From: Sphingomonas sp. SUN019
GTDB taxonomy: Bacteria > Pseudomonadota > Alphaproteobacteria > Sphingomonadales > Sphingomonadaceae
Assembly (NCBI RefSeq): GCF_024758705.1
Contig: NZ_CP096971.1
Span: 806,001 to 870,000, forward strand
Direction of reading: 5' to 3'
DNA: 64,000 bases
In this document: positions 44,301 through 52,008 of the stretch, piece after piece
Layout of the letters: every line of letters starts with the position of its first letter
Position numbering within the stretch: position 1 is the first letter of the stretch
Program-made: the position numbers and the translations under genes
Notes under the pieces: generated by a model
Databases searched by the model: none
Seen by the model: the letters and a program-made list of their open reading frames with translations, nothing else
What the model was told of the DNA's origin: nothing

Positions 44301-44359
44301 GCCAGCGCCGAAACCCCGATCGCCATCTTCGACAGCGTGCGCGCCCTGAAGCTCCGCAT
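41321..44359 (-). CDS. TonB-dependent receptor (large carbohydrate type)
   Basis: 1,012 aa. A signal peptide ending GAAFAQ, a Pro-rich linker and the TonB box/plug start DDIVVTGIRASLRQSVDIKR are followed by EDIGKFPDTNLAESLQRITG, VRGFGPEYNLVTLNGRQMPT and VYKTGRAAVPSGGIGSSINI. The barrel ends GVRFSF. It belongs to the same class as the receptor at 1217-4291. GAGGGG precedes the ATG at 44359, so the upstream in-frame start is rejected. It is divergent from the GH3 gene, with two GAACGTTC palindromes between, and is followed by the halogenase/SapC/cupin/LacI operon. Confidence 0.92.
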   Translation of the reverse strand: MRSFRARTLSKMAIGVSALAIGGLPGAAFAQDAAATMGNPGPSEIQPQPPADAPAGEDDIVVTGIRASLRQSVDIKRDGQGVVDAISAEDIGKFPDTNLAESLQRITGVSIDRSNGEGSTVTVRGFGPEYNLVTLNGRQMPTSSLGDGASPPASRSFDFANLASEGIAGVEVYKTGRAAVPSGGIGSSINIRTPRPLDKPGLRGSIAAKGVIDTSQNGKNDITPEVSGILSTTFADDRIGVLFSGSYQRRKASTNTASVGFRDGFLGSENNWGTLAQPGTPGAANITNRPGPTDVYEIPQSAAYELVDIDRERINGQLVLQAKPTDTLTATADFTYSSNKFEVRNNSVGIWFNFGDTRSAWTDGPAAGPVFYSENFAPGKDLSYSGSLAANKSINKSLGGNLTWDAPGGVTVSLDAHHSTAESKPTNKYGSSTSIGNAIFGVQSQAVNFENDLPILSYTMYPGIDPLNPALITPTGNSFRNAYFKDRINQVQLKGHYDHDGDFLDSIDFGFSYVDNKVRSAYGFIQNDTWGGIGPASDIPDDLFTQVSVPDKFKGVDGAGTAGMIPALYRFNFENMADLLESKYGICSNPQTGAAQAGTCRASFTVDRRIREKTISPYIQANLKFDVGSMPAHIIGGVRYDQTVVDSAALVPVPVGTRWVSANEFAVIYSADSDFTRFKGSYQNWLPAIDVDIEPIDNVKLRASYSHTITRADYGVLQGGRTIDSNPRIGGGTGSQGNPGLIPFKSKNIDLSAEWYYDRESYISVGYFTKDVQNFIGTTQINTPAFDLRNPASGPRARAAAAALGTTDTIRIRDYILRNNPDSSTVTGTTTVGGVTYLTGDIFGVAADDLFNFQISQPFNSDQTANIHGWEFAIQHRFWETGFGTILNYTIVDGDATYDNTVDPNIGQFALSGLSDSANAVLYYDKGGLQARVAYNWRAEFYNGGAFDPTYVEAYGQVDASASVEFKKGLTVFVEAINLTGAGRRGHRRSDNFATFAAPGDARYSGGVRFSF

Positions 44360-44406
44360 GATAACCCCTCCCATACACCATCGGCGCAGTATGCCCGCGC
44401 CCTCAT

Positions 44407-44420
44407 TGAGAACGTTCACT
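44407..44420. promoter_or_regulatory. LacI-type operator, receptor side
   Basis: TGAGAACGTTCACT contains the perfect 8-base palindrome GAACGTTC at 44410-44417 and lies 48 bases before the TBDR start at 44359. A second copy with the same core lies 66 bases away at 44476-44483; flanks ATTGA and ATTGT are also shared. Confidence 0.55.
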
Positions 44421-44470
44421 TCCGTCAAACCACGTCGATTGTCAAGTAGCCGACGCCGCCCACCTCACAT

Positions 44471-44486
44471 ATTGTGAACGTTCCCA
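44471..44486. promoter_or_regulatory. LacI-type operator, GH3 side
   Basis: ATTGTGAACGTTCCCA holds the same GAACGTTC core (44476-44483), about 70 bases before the GH3 start. The two sites are on opposite sides of the divergent promoter region, 66 bases centre to centre, which would allow a looping repressor to control both directions. Confidence 0.55.
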
Positions 44487-44553
44487 GAATATGCTCCTCC
44501 TTGCGTGGGCCGCGCACTGCGCAACGTTACAGCGGCAAACGAAGGGGTTGAGG

Positions 44554-46800
44554 ATGACGAAGGTTTTCCACGCGGCGCTGCTCGGCGCGACCGTGATCGC
44601 AGGGTTGGCGGCGGCGACTCAGGCGCGCGAACCGCAAACTGCCGTCCGCAACGAAGCCCGCGCGCGCGCCGACTCGATCGTCGCGCAGATGACGCTGGAG
44701 GAGAAGATCGCGCTGGTCCACGGCCTGTTCCCGCCCTTCGCCAAGGGAAAGACCGCGAACGACCTGATCCCCTCGGCCGGTCATATCGACGGCATCCCGC
44801 GGCTCGGCGTGCCGATCGTGCGCGAAAGCGACGCGTCGTTGGGGGTGGCCAACCAGGTCGAACAGCGCAAGGGCGACGTCGCGACCGCGCTGCCCTCCAG
44901 CCTCGCCACCGCGGCCAGCTTCGATCCCGAGATCGCCCGCGCGGGCGGCGCGATGATCGGCAGCGAGGCGCGCGCGAAACGCTTCAACGTGCTGCTCGCG
45001 GGCGGGGTCAACCTGACCCGCGATCCATGGAACGGCCGCAACTTCGAATATCTCGGCGAAGACCCGTTGCTCGCGGGCACGCTCGGCGGCGCGCATATCG
45101 CTGGCGTGCAGTCGAACCGCATCGTCTCCACCGTCAAGCATTTCGCACTGAACGCGCAGGAAACCGGCCGGATGGTCGCCGACGCGCGGATCGACGAGGC
45201 GTCGCTGCGTATGAGCGACCTGCTCGCCTTCCAGATCGCGATCGAGAAGGGGAATCCCGGATCGGTCATGTGCGCCTACAACAAGGTGCAGGGTGATTGG
45301 GCGTGCGAGAATGCGCGGTTGCTGAACGACGTGCTGAAGCGCGACTGGGGCTATCCGGGCTGGGTGATGAGCGACTGGGGCGGGGTCCATTCGACCGCCA
45401 AGGCCGCGAACGCGGGACTCGATCAGCAATCCGGGCAAGAACTCGACAAGGCGCTCTATTTCTCCGCGCCGTTGAAGGCGGCGGTGGAGAAGGGCGAGGT
45501 TCCGATGGCGCGGCTCGACGACATGGTCGCGCGCTACCTGACCGGGCTGATCGAGACCGGAGCGTATGACGCGCCGGTTCCCACACACGCGCCGACGATC
45601 CCGTATGCGAAGAACGCCGACGCTGCGCAGCGCGCCGCGGAGGCGGGAATCGTGCTGTTGAAGAACGACGGCGCGCTGCTGCCGATCGCGCGCACCGCAA
45701 AACGGATCGCGGTGATCGGCGGCGCGGCCGACCTGGGTGTCCTGTCGGGCGGCGGGTCGAGCCAGGTCCGCTCGGTCGGCGGCGCGCCGGTCGAGATCGC
45801 GCTCAGTACCGGGGCAGCCTCCTCATTCGCGCGCATCACCTATCACGCGTCCTCCCCGCTCGCCGCGCTGCGCAAGGCGATGCCGCAGGCGAAGATCACC
45901 TATGTCGACGGCCGCAACCTGAACGAGACGGTCGACGCGGCGCGCAACGCCGACATGGCGATCGTCTTCGCGACGCAATGGACCACCGAGGCGCAGGACG
46001 TGCCCGACCTGCGCCTGCCCGATCATCAGGATGCGTTGATCGCCGCGGTCGCCGCCGCGCAGCCGAGGACGGTCGCGGTGCTGGAGACGGGCGGGCCGGT
46101 ATTGATGCCGTGGCTGGCCGCGGTCCCCGCGGTCGTGCAGGCCTGGTATCCTGGGCAGCGCGGTGGTGAGGCGATCGCCAATATCCTGACCGGGCGCGTG
46201 AACCCGTCAGGCCGCCTGCCGATCACTTTCCCCGCCAGCGCAGCGCAGGCCCCGCGACCGGCGCCGGTCGGGCTCGACACGCTGACCTCGCTGGAGGCGC
46301 AGGCCGCGGCCAATCCTGCCAACGCGTCGGGCTACGACCTAAAAAGCTTCCCGATCGATTATGTCGAGGGGGCCGATGTCGGTTATCGCTGGTACGAAAA
46401 GAAGCGCCAGCGCCCGTTGTTCGCGTTCGGCCACGGGCTTGGCTACTCCAGTTTCGCGTATCGCAACCCGGTGGTGACCGGGGGCAAGTCGCTCGGCATC
46501 TCGTTCGACGTCGTGAATACCGGCCAGCGCGAAGGGGCGGACGTGCCGCAGGTCTATGTCGCACGCGAAGGCTCTGCCGCACCGATGCGGCTGGCGGCGT
46601 TCACTCGCGTGACGCTAAAACCCGGCGAGGTGCGTCGCATCACGCTGACCGCGGAACCCCGCATCGTCGCGGATTACGACACGAAGCTGCCCGGCTGGCG
46701 GATCGCGGGTGGCACCTATCGTGTGGCGCTGGCCCGCGACGCGACCGACCGCGCGATCGTCCGCACCTTGACGCTCGATCCGGCGACGATGAAGCCGTAG
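44554..46800 (+). CDS. Family 3 glycoside hydrolase (beta-glucosidase type)
   Basis: 748 aa, exported (MTKVFHAALLGATVIAGLAAATQA). The N-terminal barrel has GVNLTRDPWNGRNFEYLGEDP and STVKHFALNAQE. The nucleophile Asp is in GWVMSDWGG (about 273). The (alpha/beta)6 domain follows from VIGGAADLGVLSGGGSSQV, and a fibronectin III-like end contains FDVVNTGQREGADVPQVYV. TTGAGG lies directly before the chosen ATG, 44554. It would release glucose or xylose from oligosaccharides in the periplasm. GH16 and an MFS sugar transporter are downstream, supporting a beta-glucan route. Confidence 0.9.
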   Translation: MTKVFHAALLGATVIAGLAAATQAREPQTAVRNEARARADSIVAQMTLEEKIALVHGLFPPFAKGKTANDLIPSAGHIDGIPRLGVPIVRESDASLGVANQVEQRKGDVATALPSSLATAASFDPEIARAGGAMIGSEARAKRFNVLLAGGVNLTRDPWNGRNFEYLGEDPLLAGTLGGAHIAGVQSNRIVSTVKHFALNAQETGRMVADARIDEASLRMSDLLAFQIAIEKGNPGSVMCAYNKVQGDWACENARLLNDVLKRDWGYPGWVMSDWGGVHSTAKAANAGLDQQSGQELDKALYFSAPLKAAVEKGEVPMARLDDMVARYLTGLIETGAYDAPVPTHAPTIPYAKNADAAQRAAEAGIVLLKNDGALLPIARTAKRIAVIGGAADLGVLSGGGSSQVRSVGGAPVEIALSTGAASSFARITYHASSPLAALRKAMPQAKITYVDGRNLNETVDAARNADMAIVFATQWTTEAQDVPDLRLPDHQDALIAAVAAAQPRTVAVLETGGPVLMPWLAAVPAVVQAWYPGQRGGEAIANILTGRVNPSGRLPITFPASAAQAPRPAPVGLDTLTSLEAQAAANPANASGYDLKSFPIDYVEGADVGYRWYEKKRQRPLFAFGHGLGYSSFAYRNPVVTGGKSLGISFDVVNTGQREGADVPQVYVAREGSAAPMRLAAFTRVTLKPGEVRRITLTAEPRIVADYDTKLPGWRIAGGTYRVALARDATDRAIVRTLTLDPATMKP

Positions 46801-46808
46801 ATTTGCCG

Positions 46809-46846
46809 ATCGCCGGGATAGCGGGCAAGACCGCTATCCCGGCGAT
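46809..46846 (+). other. Perfect 16-bp hairpin at the GH3-MFS junction
   Basis: ATCGCCGGGATAGCGG and its exact complement are separated by a GCAAGA loop. The stem begins eight bases past the GH3 stop and its last two bases are the first two bases of the presumed MFS start codon (ATG at 46845). No T-run follows. It may stabilise the GH3 mRNA end, stop transcription, or hide the MFS start. Confidence 0.75.
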
Positions 46847-48065
46847 GTCCAAACACTCCGCTCACCCCTCCGCGGCCCCATCCCTAGCGGCATCGCGCCG
46901 GTCGACCGCGTTCCTGCTGACGTACGCGCTGGCCTATGCCGGCGGCGTCATCTCGTACCTGCCGCTGCTCAGCCTGTTGCTGCCGCTCAAGATCGAACGC
47001 GTGGCGGGCGAGGCGCGGATCGACGTGCTAACCGGCAGCGTGATCGCGGGGGCGTTGGCGGCGAGCGTATCGAACATCGTGTTCGGGATACTCAGCGACC
47101 GCGCGGTCGCGCGCGGCGGCGGGCGACGGCGTGGGATGGCGATCGGCATCGTCGCGACCGCAGCATCCTATATCGGCATTTCGCTGGCGACATCGCCGTC
47201 GACAGTCATCCTGTCGGTGGTGATCTTCCAACTCGCTGTGAACGCGTTGCTCGCACCGCTGATGGCGATCATGGCCGACGAGATTCCGGATGCGCAAAAG
47301 GGGGTCGCGGGTGGCCTGCTGGCGCTCGGTGCGCCAGTCGCCTCAGGCGTGTCGGCACTGCTGATCGGAACGGCCATGCTGGGCGATGCGGCCCGCTTCG
47401 CGATCGTCCCCGCGGCCGTGGCCGCGTGCCTCGCACCGCTGCTGCTGACCCGTGCGGTTCGGGCCGATGAACCGGCGATCATTCCCGAACGGATGCTTCA
47501 CCGCGACCTGCTGACCGCGTGGGGCGCGCGATTGCTCGTGCAGGTCGCGGGCACCGTGCTGTCGCTTTACCTGCTCTATTATTTCGAGAGCGTCGCGCCG
47601 GACATTCCGCCAGACATCCTCGCGCCGCGCATCGGGCATCTGCTGACGATCGCCTTCATCCTGCCGCTGCCGATCGCGATACTCTTGGGGCGGCTGTCCG
47701 ACCGCACCGGCCGCCGTAAGCCCTTCCTGCTGGCCGCCGCTGCCGTCGCTGCGCTCGGGATTTTCGGCATGGCGATTGCTGACGACTGGACCGAGGGCGC
47801 AGCGGGTTTCTGCGTCTATGCAATCGGGTCGGCGGTGTTCCTCGCGTTGCATTCCGCCTTCGCGATGCAGTTGCTGCCGTCTCCAGAGCACCGCGGGCGC
47901 GACCTGAGCCTGCTCAACCTGACCAACACCCTACCCGCATTGCTCGGTCCTATGCTGGCTTGGCTGCTCGCGACACCGCGCGATTTCGACGCGGTGATGC
48001 TTATGCTCGCGGTCCTAACCCTCGGCGGCGGCGTGGCGATCCTCGCAGTGCGCGGGCGGCGTTAG
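46845..48065 (+). CDS. MFS sugar transporter
   Basis: 406 aa inner-membrane transporter with about 12 hydrophobic segments, starting STAFLLTYALAYAGGVISYLP. The MFS loop motif appears as GILSDRAVARGGGRRRG in the first half and GRLSDRTGRRKPF in the second. Its place behind GH3 suggests uptake of the mono- or disaccharides released in the periplasm. The ATG at 46845 has no clear ribosome site and overlaps the hairpin, so translation may depend on ribosomes arriving from GH3. A TTG at 46803 is the only upstream alternative seen. It converges on GH16 with a four-base overlap. Confidence 0.82.
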   Translation: MSKHSAHPSAAPSLAASRRSTAFLLTYALAYAGGVISYLPLLSLLLPLKIERVAGEARIDVLTGSVIAGALAASVSNIVFGILSDRAVARGGGRRRGMAIGIVATAASYIGISLATSPSTVILSVVIFQLAVNALLAPLMAIMADEIPDAQKGVAGGLLALGAPVASGVSALLIGTAMLGDAARFAIVPAAVAACLAPLLLTRAVRADEPAIIPERMLHRDLLTAWGARLLVQVAGTVLSLYLLYYFESVAPDIPPDILAPRIGHLLTIAFILPLPIAILLGRLSDRTGRRKPFLLAAAAVAALGIFGMAIADDWTEGAAGFCVYAIGSAVFLALHSAFAMQLLPSPEHRGRDLSLLNLTNTLPALLGPMLAWLLATPRDFDAVMLMLAVLTLGGGVAILAVRGRR

Positions 48066-48877
48066 CGTTTCCAGTAGCGCACGTAGTCCACCGTCAGGCG
48101 CTGCGGAAAAGCGCGGTCATCGATCCCTTTCTTCCCGCCCCAATCGCCACCCACCGCCAGGTTGAGAATCAGCTCATACGGGCGCGTGAACGGCCACGCC
48201 GCCGCGCCGCCCGGCTGGTCGTTCTTCACGCGCATATAGGCCCGCCCGTCGACACCGACCGTGATCGTGTCCGCGCGCCATTCGAGCTGATATCTGTGGA
48301 ATGCGGTGCAGGCCGTCGCCACGCGCCTTTGCGCACCGCGCTGCGTCCCCTTCGCGTGATTGAACGCGCCGGTATGGAGCGTTGCATGGATGACGTTCGC
48401 GTCCCAGCCGACCATCTCCATAATATCAATCTCGCCCATGTCGGGCCAGGTGCCGGTAGACGGCAACATCCAGATCGCAGGCCACGCGCCACGCCCGCAC
48501 GGCAACTTCGCGCGAACCTCGTAGAAACCGTAACCGAGCGGCGCACGCGTCACCAGTTTCGCCGAGGTATATGCCTGCCCGCCCCAGTCGCTGAACCGCG
48601 CCTTCGTAAGCGTCTCGCGACGCGCCTCGATGACCAGCGCGCCGTCTTCGATCCGCGCATTCTCACGGCGCGCCTCGGCGTAATATTGGCGCTCGTTATT
48701 GTACCATCCGGCGGCGTTGCGCGACGTGTCGAAGCGCCATTTCATGCGATCGATCATCGTCGCATCGAATTCGTCGACAAACGTGGGCGCGGCGGTTGGT
48801 GCCGCCAACGGCGCATCAACCGTGAAATTCGTCGCGCCTAACGAAGCCACTTGAGCGACATACAGCAATATATTCAT
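48062..48877 (-). CDS. Family 16 glycoside hydrolase (beta-1,3-glucanase type)
   Basis: 271 aa. The catalytic signature GEIDIMEMVG (ExDxxE, nucleophile and acid/base Glu) is exact. GFYEVRAKLPCGRGAWPAIWMLP upstream and WPFTRPYELILNLAVGGDWGG downstream are laminarinase-type substrate walls. The start MNILLYVAQVASLGAT is a short hydrophobic leader, so export is likely but not certain. AGGAG precedes the ATG. It should cut beta-1,3- or mixed-linkage glucans that GH3 then finishes. The minus-strand placement against the MFS gene means it needs its own promoter at about 48880-48950. Confidence 0.9.
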   Translation of the reverse strand: MNILLYVAQVASLGATNFTVDAPLAAPTAAPTFVDEFDATMIDRMKWRFDTSRNAAGWYNNERQYYAEARRENARIEDGALVIEARRETLTKARFSDWGGQAYTSAKLVTRAPLGYGFYEVRAKLPCGRGAWPAIWMLPSTGTWPDMGEIDIMEMVGWDANVIHATLHTGAFNHAKGTQRGAQRRVATACTAFHRYQLEWRADTITVGVDGRAYMRVKNDQPGGAAAWPFTRPYELILNLAVGGDWGGKKGIDDRAFPQRLTVDYVRYWKR

Positions 48878-49021
48878 GCGAACTCCTTATCCCTTCCGGC
48901 TCTTGCCCACGAGCATTGGATCGGCTCTTTCGCTCCTACGCTCGCCATCATCGTCGTTGCGTCACTCAAGCTTCCTTATTACGCGGATCGTATCCCGGCG
49001 CACGCGAGGCAGGAAGCGATT

Positions 49022-50509
49022 GTGCAGAACCTTTCGGCGCGTCTTGCCCGCGGAAGCATGTGGATCAGCGCATCGCGCGGCATCGTCAACACGCTGGGCT
49101 TCCTCTCGACGATCGTATTGGCGCGGCTGCTATTGCCGTCCGACTTCGGCCTTGTTGCGCTCGGCACGACGATGCTGGCCATTCTCCAGGCCGTCACCAA
49201 CCTGTCGCTGTCGCAAGCGCTGGTCCATCATCGCGAGCCGACGATCGACCATTTCCATGCCGCCTGGACATTGAATACGCTACGCGGACTGGTGCTTGGC
49301 GGCCTGTTCGCAGCGGCCGCGCCCGCGACGGCGGCATTCTATGGCGACGGGCGGCTGGCGAACGTCATGTACGCCTTCGCATTCAGCGTCTTCCTGAGCG
49401 GCCTCGCTAATCCCAGACGGATCATGCTGCAGAAGGAACTGATCTTCTGGCAGGACTTCATGCTGAACGTCTCCCAGAAACTGATCGGCGTGATCGTCGG
49501 CATCGCCGTGGCGCTGATCTACCGGAGCTATTGGGCGCTCATCGTCGGAACGATCGCCGGCCAGGTGGCGCAAGTGGCCATCTCCTACACGGTGCTGCCG
49601 TTCCGGCCGAAGCCGGGCTTCCGGCATGCCGGCGAACTATGGTCCTTTTCGGTCTGGCTGACGGCGAGCCAGGTGATCAACACGATCAACTGGCGGTTCG
49701 ACCAGCTTTTGATCGGCAAGTTTCTGGGCAGCACGGACCTGGGATATTATACGGTCGGCAACAACCTGGCGATCCTTCCGAGCCGCGAAGCTACGTTGCC
49801 GCTGACCCAGACGCTCTTTCCGGCTTTCGCCCGATTTTCTCATGATACCGAACGGCTGCGGCGCGCGTATCAACGGTCGCAGGCGCTTATAACCGCGATC
49901 GCGCTGCCGCTGGGCGTCGGCATGGCGCTGATCGCCGAACCGCTCGTGCTTTTGACGATGGGCGAAAAGTGGTTGCCTGCGACTACGGTGATCGAGGCGA
50001 TGGCCGCGATCATCGCAGTGCAGACCATCGGATCGCAGGTGGCGCCGCTCGGGATGTCCCTAGGCGCGACGAAGCTGCTGTTTAAGCGCGACACCCAGCT
50101 GTTCTGCATCCGCCTGCCCATGATCATCGCTGGAATGTATCTGGCCGGGCTGCAGGGCGTGGTCATCGCGCGCGTGCTGACCGGGATCGTCTCGACCGTG
50201 GTCAACATGGCCATGATCAGGGCGCTCATCGCGCTGCCGGTGCGCACGCAGCTTGCGGCCAACATGCGGTGCATCGTCGCCGTCATCGTCATGAGCGCCG
50301 TCGTCTGGCTGACGGGGCATGTGTTCCCACCGGGTAAGAGCATCGCGCATCTGCTCGCCGAGATCGCGACCCTGCTCCTGATCGGCGCGGGAAGCTATGT
50401 CGCCACCTCGATCGCCCTGTGGGCCTGGATGGGAAAGCCGACCGGTCCCGAACGCGAGATTCAGGCGCTGGTACGGCATGGGATCGCCAAGGTCCGCGGC
50501 GGAAAATAG
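49022..50509 (+). CDS. Polysaccharide flippase (MOP/Wzx-like)
   Basis: 495 aa with 12-14 hydrophobic segments, of the polysaccharide synthase/flippase family that moves lipid-linked sugar repeats across the inner membrane. N-terminal GSMWISASRGIVNTLGFLSTIVLARLLLPSDFGLVAL is typical. GTG at 49022 is chosen: AGGAAG lies six bases upstream and the resulting MQNLSARLARG start matches family length. An in-frame start at 48851 would add 57 residues and overlap the GH16 gene. No glycosyltransferases are next to it in the window. A QueC-like gene converges six bases past its stop. Confidence 0.85.
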   Translation: MQNLSARLARGSMWISASRGIVNTLGFLSTIVLARLLLPSDFGLVALGTTMLAILQAVTNLSLSQALVHHREPTIDHFHAAWTLNTLRGLVLGGLFAAAAPATAAFYGDGRLANVMYAFAFSVFLSGLANPRRIMLQKELIFWQDFMLNVSQKLIGVIVGIAVALIYRSYWALIVGTIAGQVAQVAISYTVLPFRPKPGFRHAGELWSFSVWLTASQVINTINWRFDQLLIGKFLGSTDLGYYTVGNNLAILPSREATLPLTQTLFPAFARFSHDTERLRRAYQRSQALITAIALPLGVGMALIAEPLVLLTMGEKWLPATTVIEAMAAIIAVQTIGSQVAPLGMSLGATKLLFKRDTQLFCIRLPMIIAGMYLAGLQGVVIARVLTGIVSTVVNMAMIRALIALPVRTQLAANMRCIVAVIVMSAVVWLTGHVFPPGKSIAHLLAEIATLLLIGAGSYVATSIALWAWMGKPTGPEREIQALVRHGIAKVRGGK

Positions 50510-50514
50510 CGCGA

Positions 50515-51729
50515 TCAGCCCGACCGCGCACGCAACGGGGACATCGTTCCGATCGCGCTGTTCTCCGGCCTTGGCGGTAGCCGCCGTCTCGGGAAAATGA
50601 CCCGCTTCATTCGCGGCGCCCAGTTCAGCAGGTAATTCCACATGATCGCGAACTGTACGGCGCGATACCATCGTCCACCGGTATTGCGCCCTTTCGCGGT
50701 GCGGACGATCTCCCGCAGATACGAAACCTGCACCGAATTCTTCGTCCGCATCGTCAGTATCTGCGCTGTCGACGGTCTGCCGGGCAGCGATGCCGGAGGT
50801 TCCTGCCCCAGCGCCATGAAGTTCAGCTTGGTGCGGATGCATTTCTCGCATTGCCCGCAATTGGCGCGGGCGGAAGCGTTCTGCCAGCACACCCGAAGAT
50901 TGGCGAGGCATTCCGGCCAATCACCGATGCCCTGCACCTTTTCGGTCCGGCCGAATGCGGCGCCGTCCAGAACGATCGGGAAGTCGGGCGAGGACAACAT
51001 CGAAAAGGTGATCGGGTTCGATCCCCACGGAATGACCATATTGGCATAGTCTTCGTCGGCGCCGATCAGCGCCGCGCCAAATGTTCCCTGCCAGTTCCGC
51101 AAACAGCTGGACAGGCCGGCCCCGAACTCCATCTGCCAGACCCTGGAGGCGACGTGCCGCCAGTTGGTGCGCATCCTCACCAGCGGAACGTCGATCGACG
51201 CCAGAGTCTGCGCGGCGCAGGAGAAGGCGTCTTCGAACTGCTGCTCATGCGTCAGGGGAATGTCGAGCCCGTGTACGAATAGCGCCGCACCCAGCGTCCG
51301 GTTGCTTCTCGACGCGCGCTTGCTGACGTGGCGCCAGGTCGTAAAGGCGCTGTCGACGCCGCCCGAAAACGCGACGACCGCATGATCGGGAAGCCTGCCG
51401 CCGCTCCTGTCGTCAGGCAGTTCGATGGTCGCGCTAATCCGGACAGGCCGGTAAAGATCGGGTCGCCACAATGTCCACGACGCGACCAGCTCTTCGAGCC
51501 CCGCCAGCAGCGACCGCGACACGGGGCCATCGACATGCAAGTCCCGCCCCGTCCCCATCGCCTTGAAGATCAGCGCCGTCGCGGCAAGGTCGTGTCGATC
51601 GAGCGGTTGCGGCAGCGCCTCGTCAGGACCATCGATTTCCCACCAGACTTCGGTCCGATCGAACGAAGCGGTCCTGCGCACCGACCCGGCTGATCGTGTT
51701 TCCGCGAGTCGTACCTCGATCCTGTCCAT
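50515..51729 (-). CDS. QueC-like PP-loop ATPase family protein
   Basis: 404 aa. The PP-loop AVVAFSGGVDSAFT near residue 120 (SGGxDS) binds ATP. A zinc-type Cys set, VCWQNASARANCGQCEKCIRTK near residue 300, has the C-x9-C-x2-C-x2-C order of QueC (7-cyano-7-deazaguanine synthase). The N-terminal 110 residues and the basic C-terminal tail are not found in housekeeping QueC, which is near 230 aa. It lies beside a polysaccharide flippase and not beside queuosine genes. Similar long PP-loop proteins occur in surface-polysaccharide loci; amidation or thiolation of a sugar-linked acid is conceivable, but no function is known. Confidence 0.7.
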   Translation of the reverse strand: MDRIEVRLAETRSAGSVRRTASFDRTEVWWEIDGPDEALPQPLDRHDLAATALIFKAMGTGRDLHVDGPVSRSLLAGLEELVASWTLWRPDLYRPVRISATIELPDDRSGGRLPDHAVVAFSGGVDSAFTTWRHVSKRASRSNRTLGAALFVHGLDIPLTHEQQFEDAFSCAAQTLASIDVPLVRMRTNWRHVASRVWQMEFGAGLSSCLRNWQGTFGAALIGADEDYANMVIPWGSNPITFSMLSSPDFPIVLDGAAFGRTEKVQGIGDWPECLANLRVCWQNASARANCGQCEKCIRTKLNFMALGQEPPASLPGRPSTAQILTMRTKNSVQVSYLREIVRTAKGRNTGGRWYRAVQFAIMWNYLLNWAPRMKRVIFPRRRLPPRPENSAIGTMSPLRARSG

Positions 51730-51967
51730 ATGCGTGATTCGCTCCCGGCCGCTTGCCTTTGGGACAATTTGGCGACTCCGCGGTTACATCGTTCTACGCC
51801 ACAATGGCGCTGCGAATTGAGGGACTTCCCACGCATATTTTGCCGACGCGCTCACCGATGGAGGTACTTCGCAAGCGCTGTCTATTGTCCATACCGCAGC
51901 TTGACCGACTGACGTTCGCAACCCGCTGCGACGGTTGGCTAGGGTCCGGTTGATCGTGAGATCAGGC

Positions 51968-51998
51968 GGGGCCGAGCGCGCCTGTCCGGCCCGGCCCC
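51968..51998 (-). terminator. Possible hairpin behind the autotransporter gene
   Basis: GGGGCCG and CGGCCCC arms with a 17-base loop lie 10 bases past the autotransporter stop. No clear T-run follows on the minus strand (GCCTGATCTCAC), so termination is uncertain. Confidence 0.35.
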
Positions 51999-52008
51999 TC
52001 CCGCAATC

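Noticed and set aside
41732..44449. Open frame of 905 codons on the plus strand
   Set aside because: It is exactly antisense to the TonB receptor at 41321-44359, is Arg/Val/Asp-rich without any recognisable domain, and arises from codon bias in high-GC DNA.
48851..49021. N-terminal extension of the flippase
   Set aside because: It would overlap the GH16 gene and add 57 residues not usual for the family; the GTG at 49022 has a good ribosome site.
51753..51953. Small plus-strand frame of 66 codons between the QueC-like gene and the autotransporter
   Set aside because: No ribosome site, no domain and no conserved neighbour; it may be part of the promoter region of the QueC-like gene.
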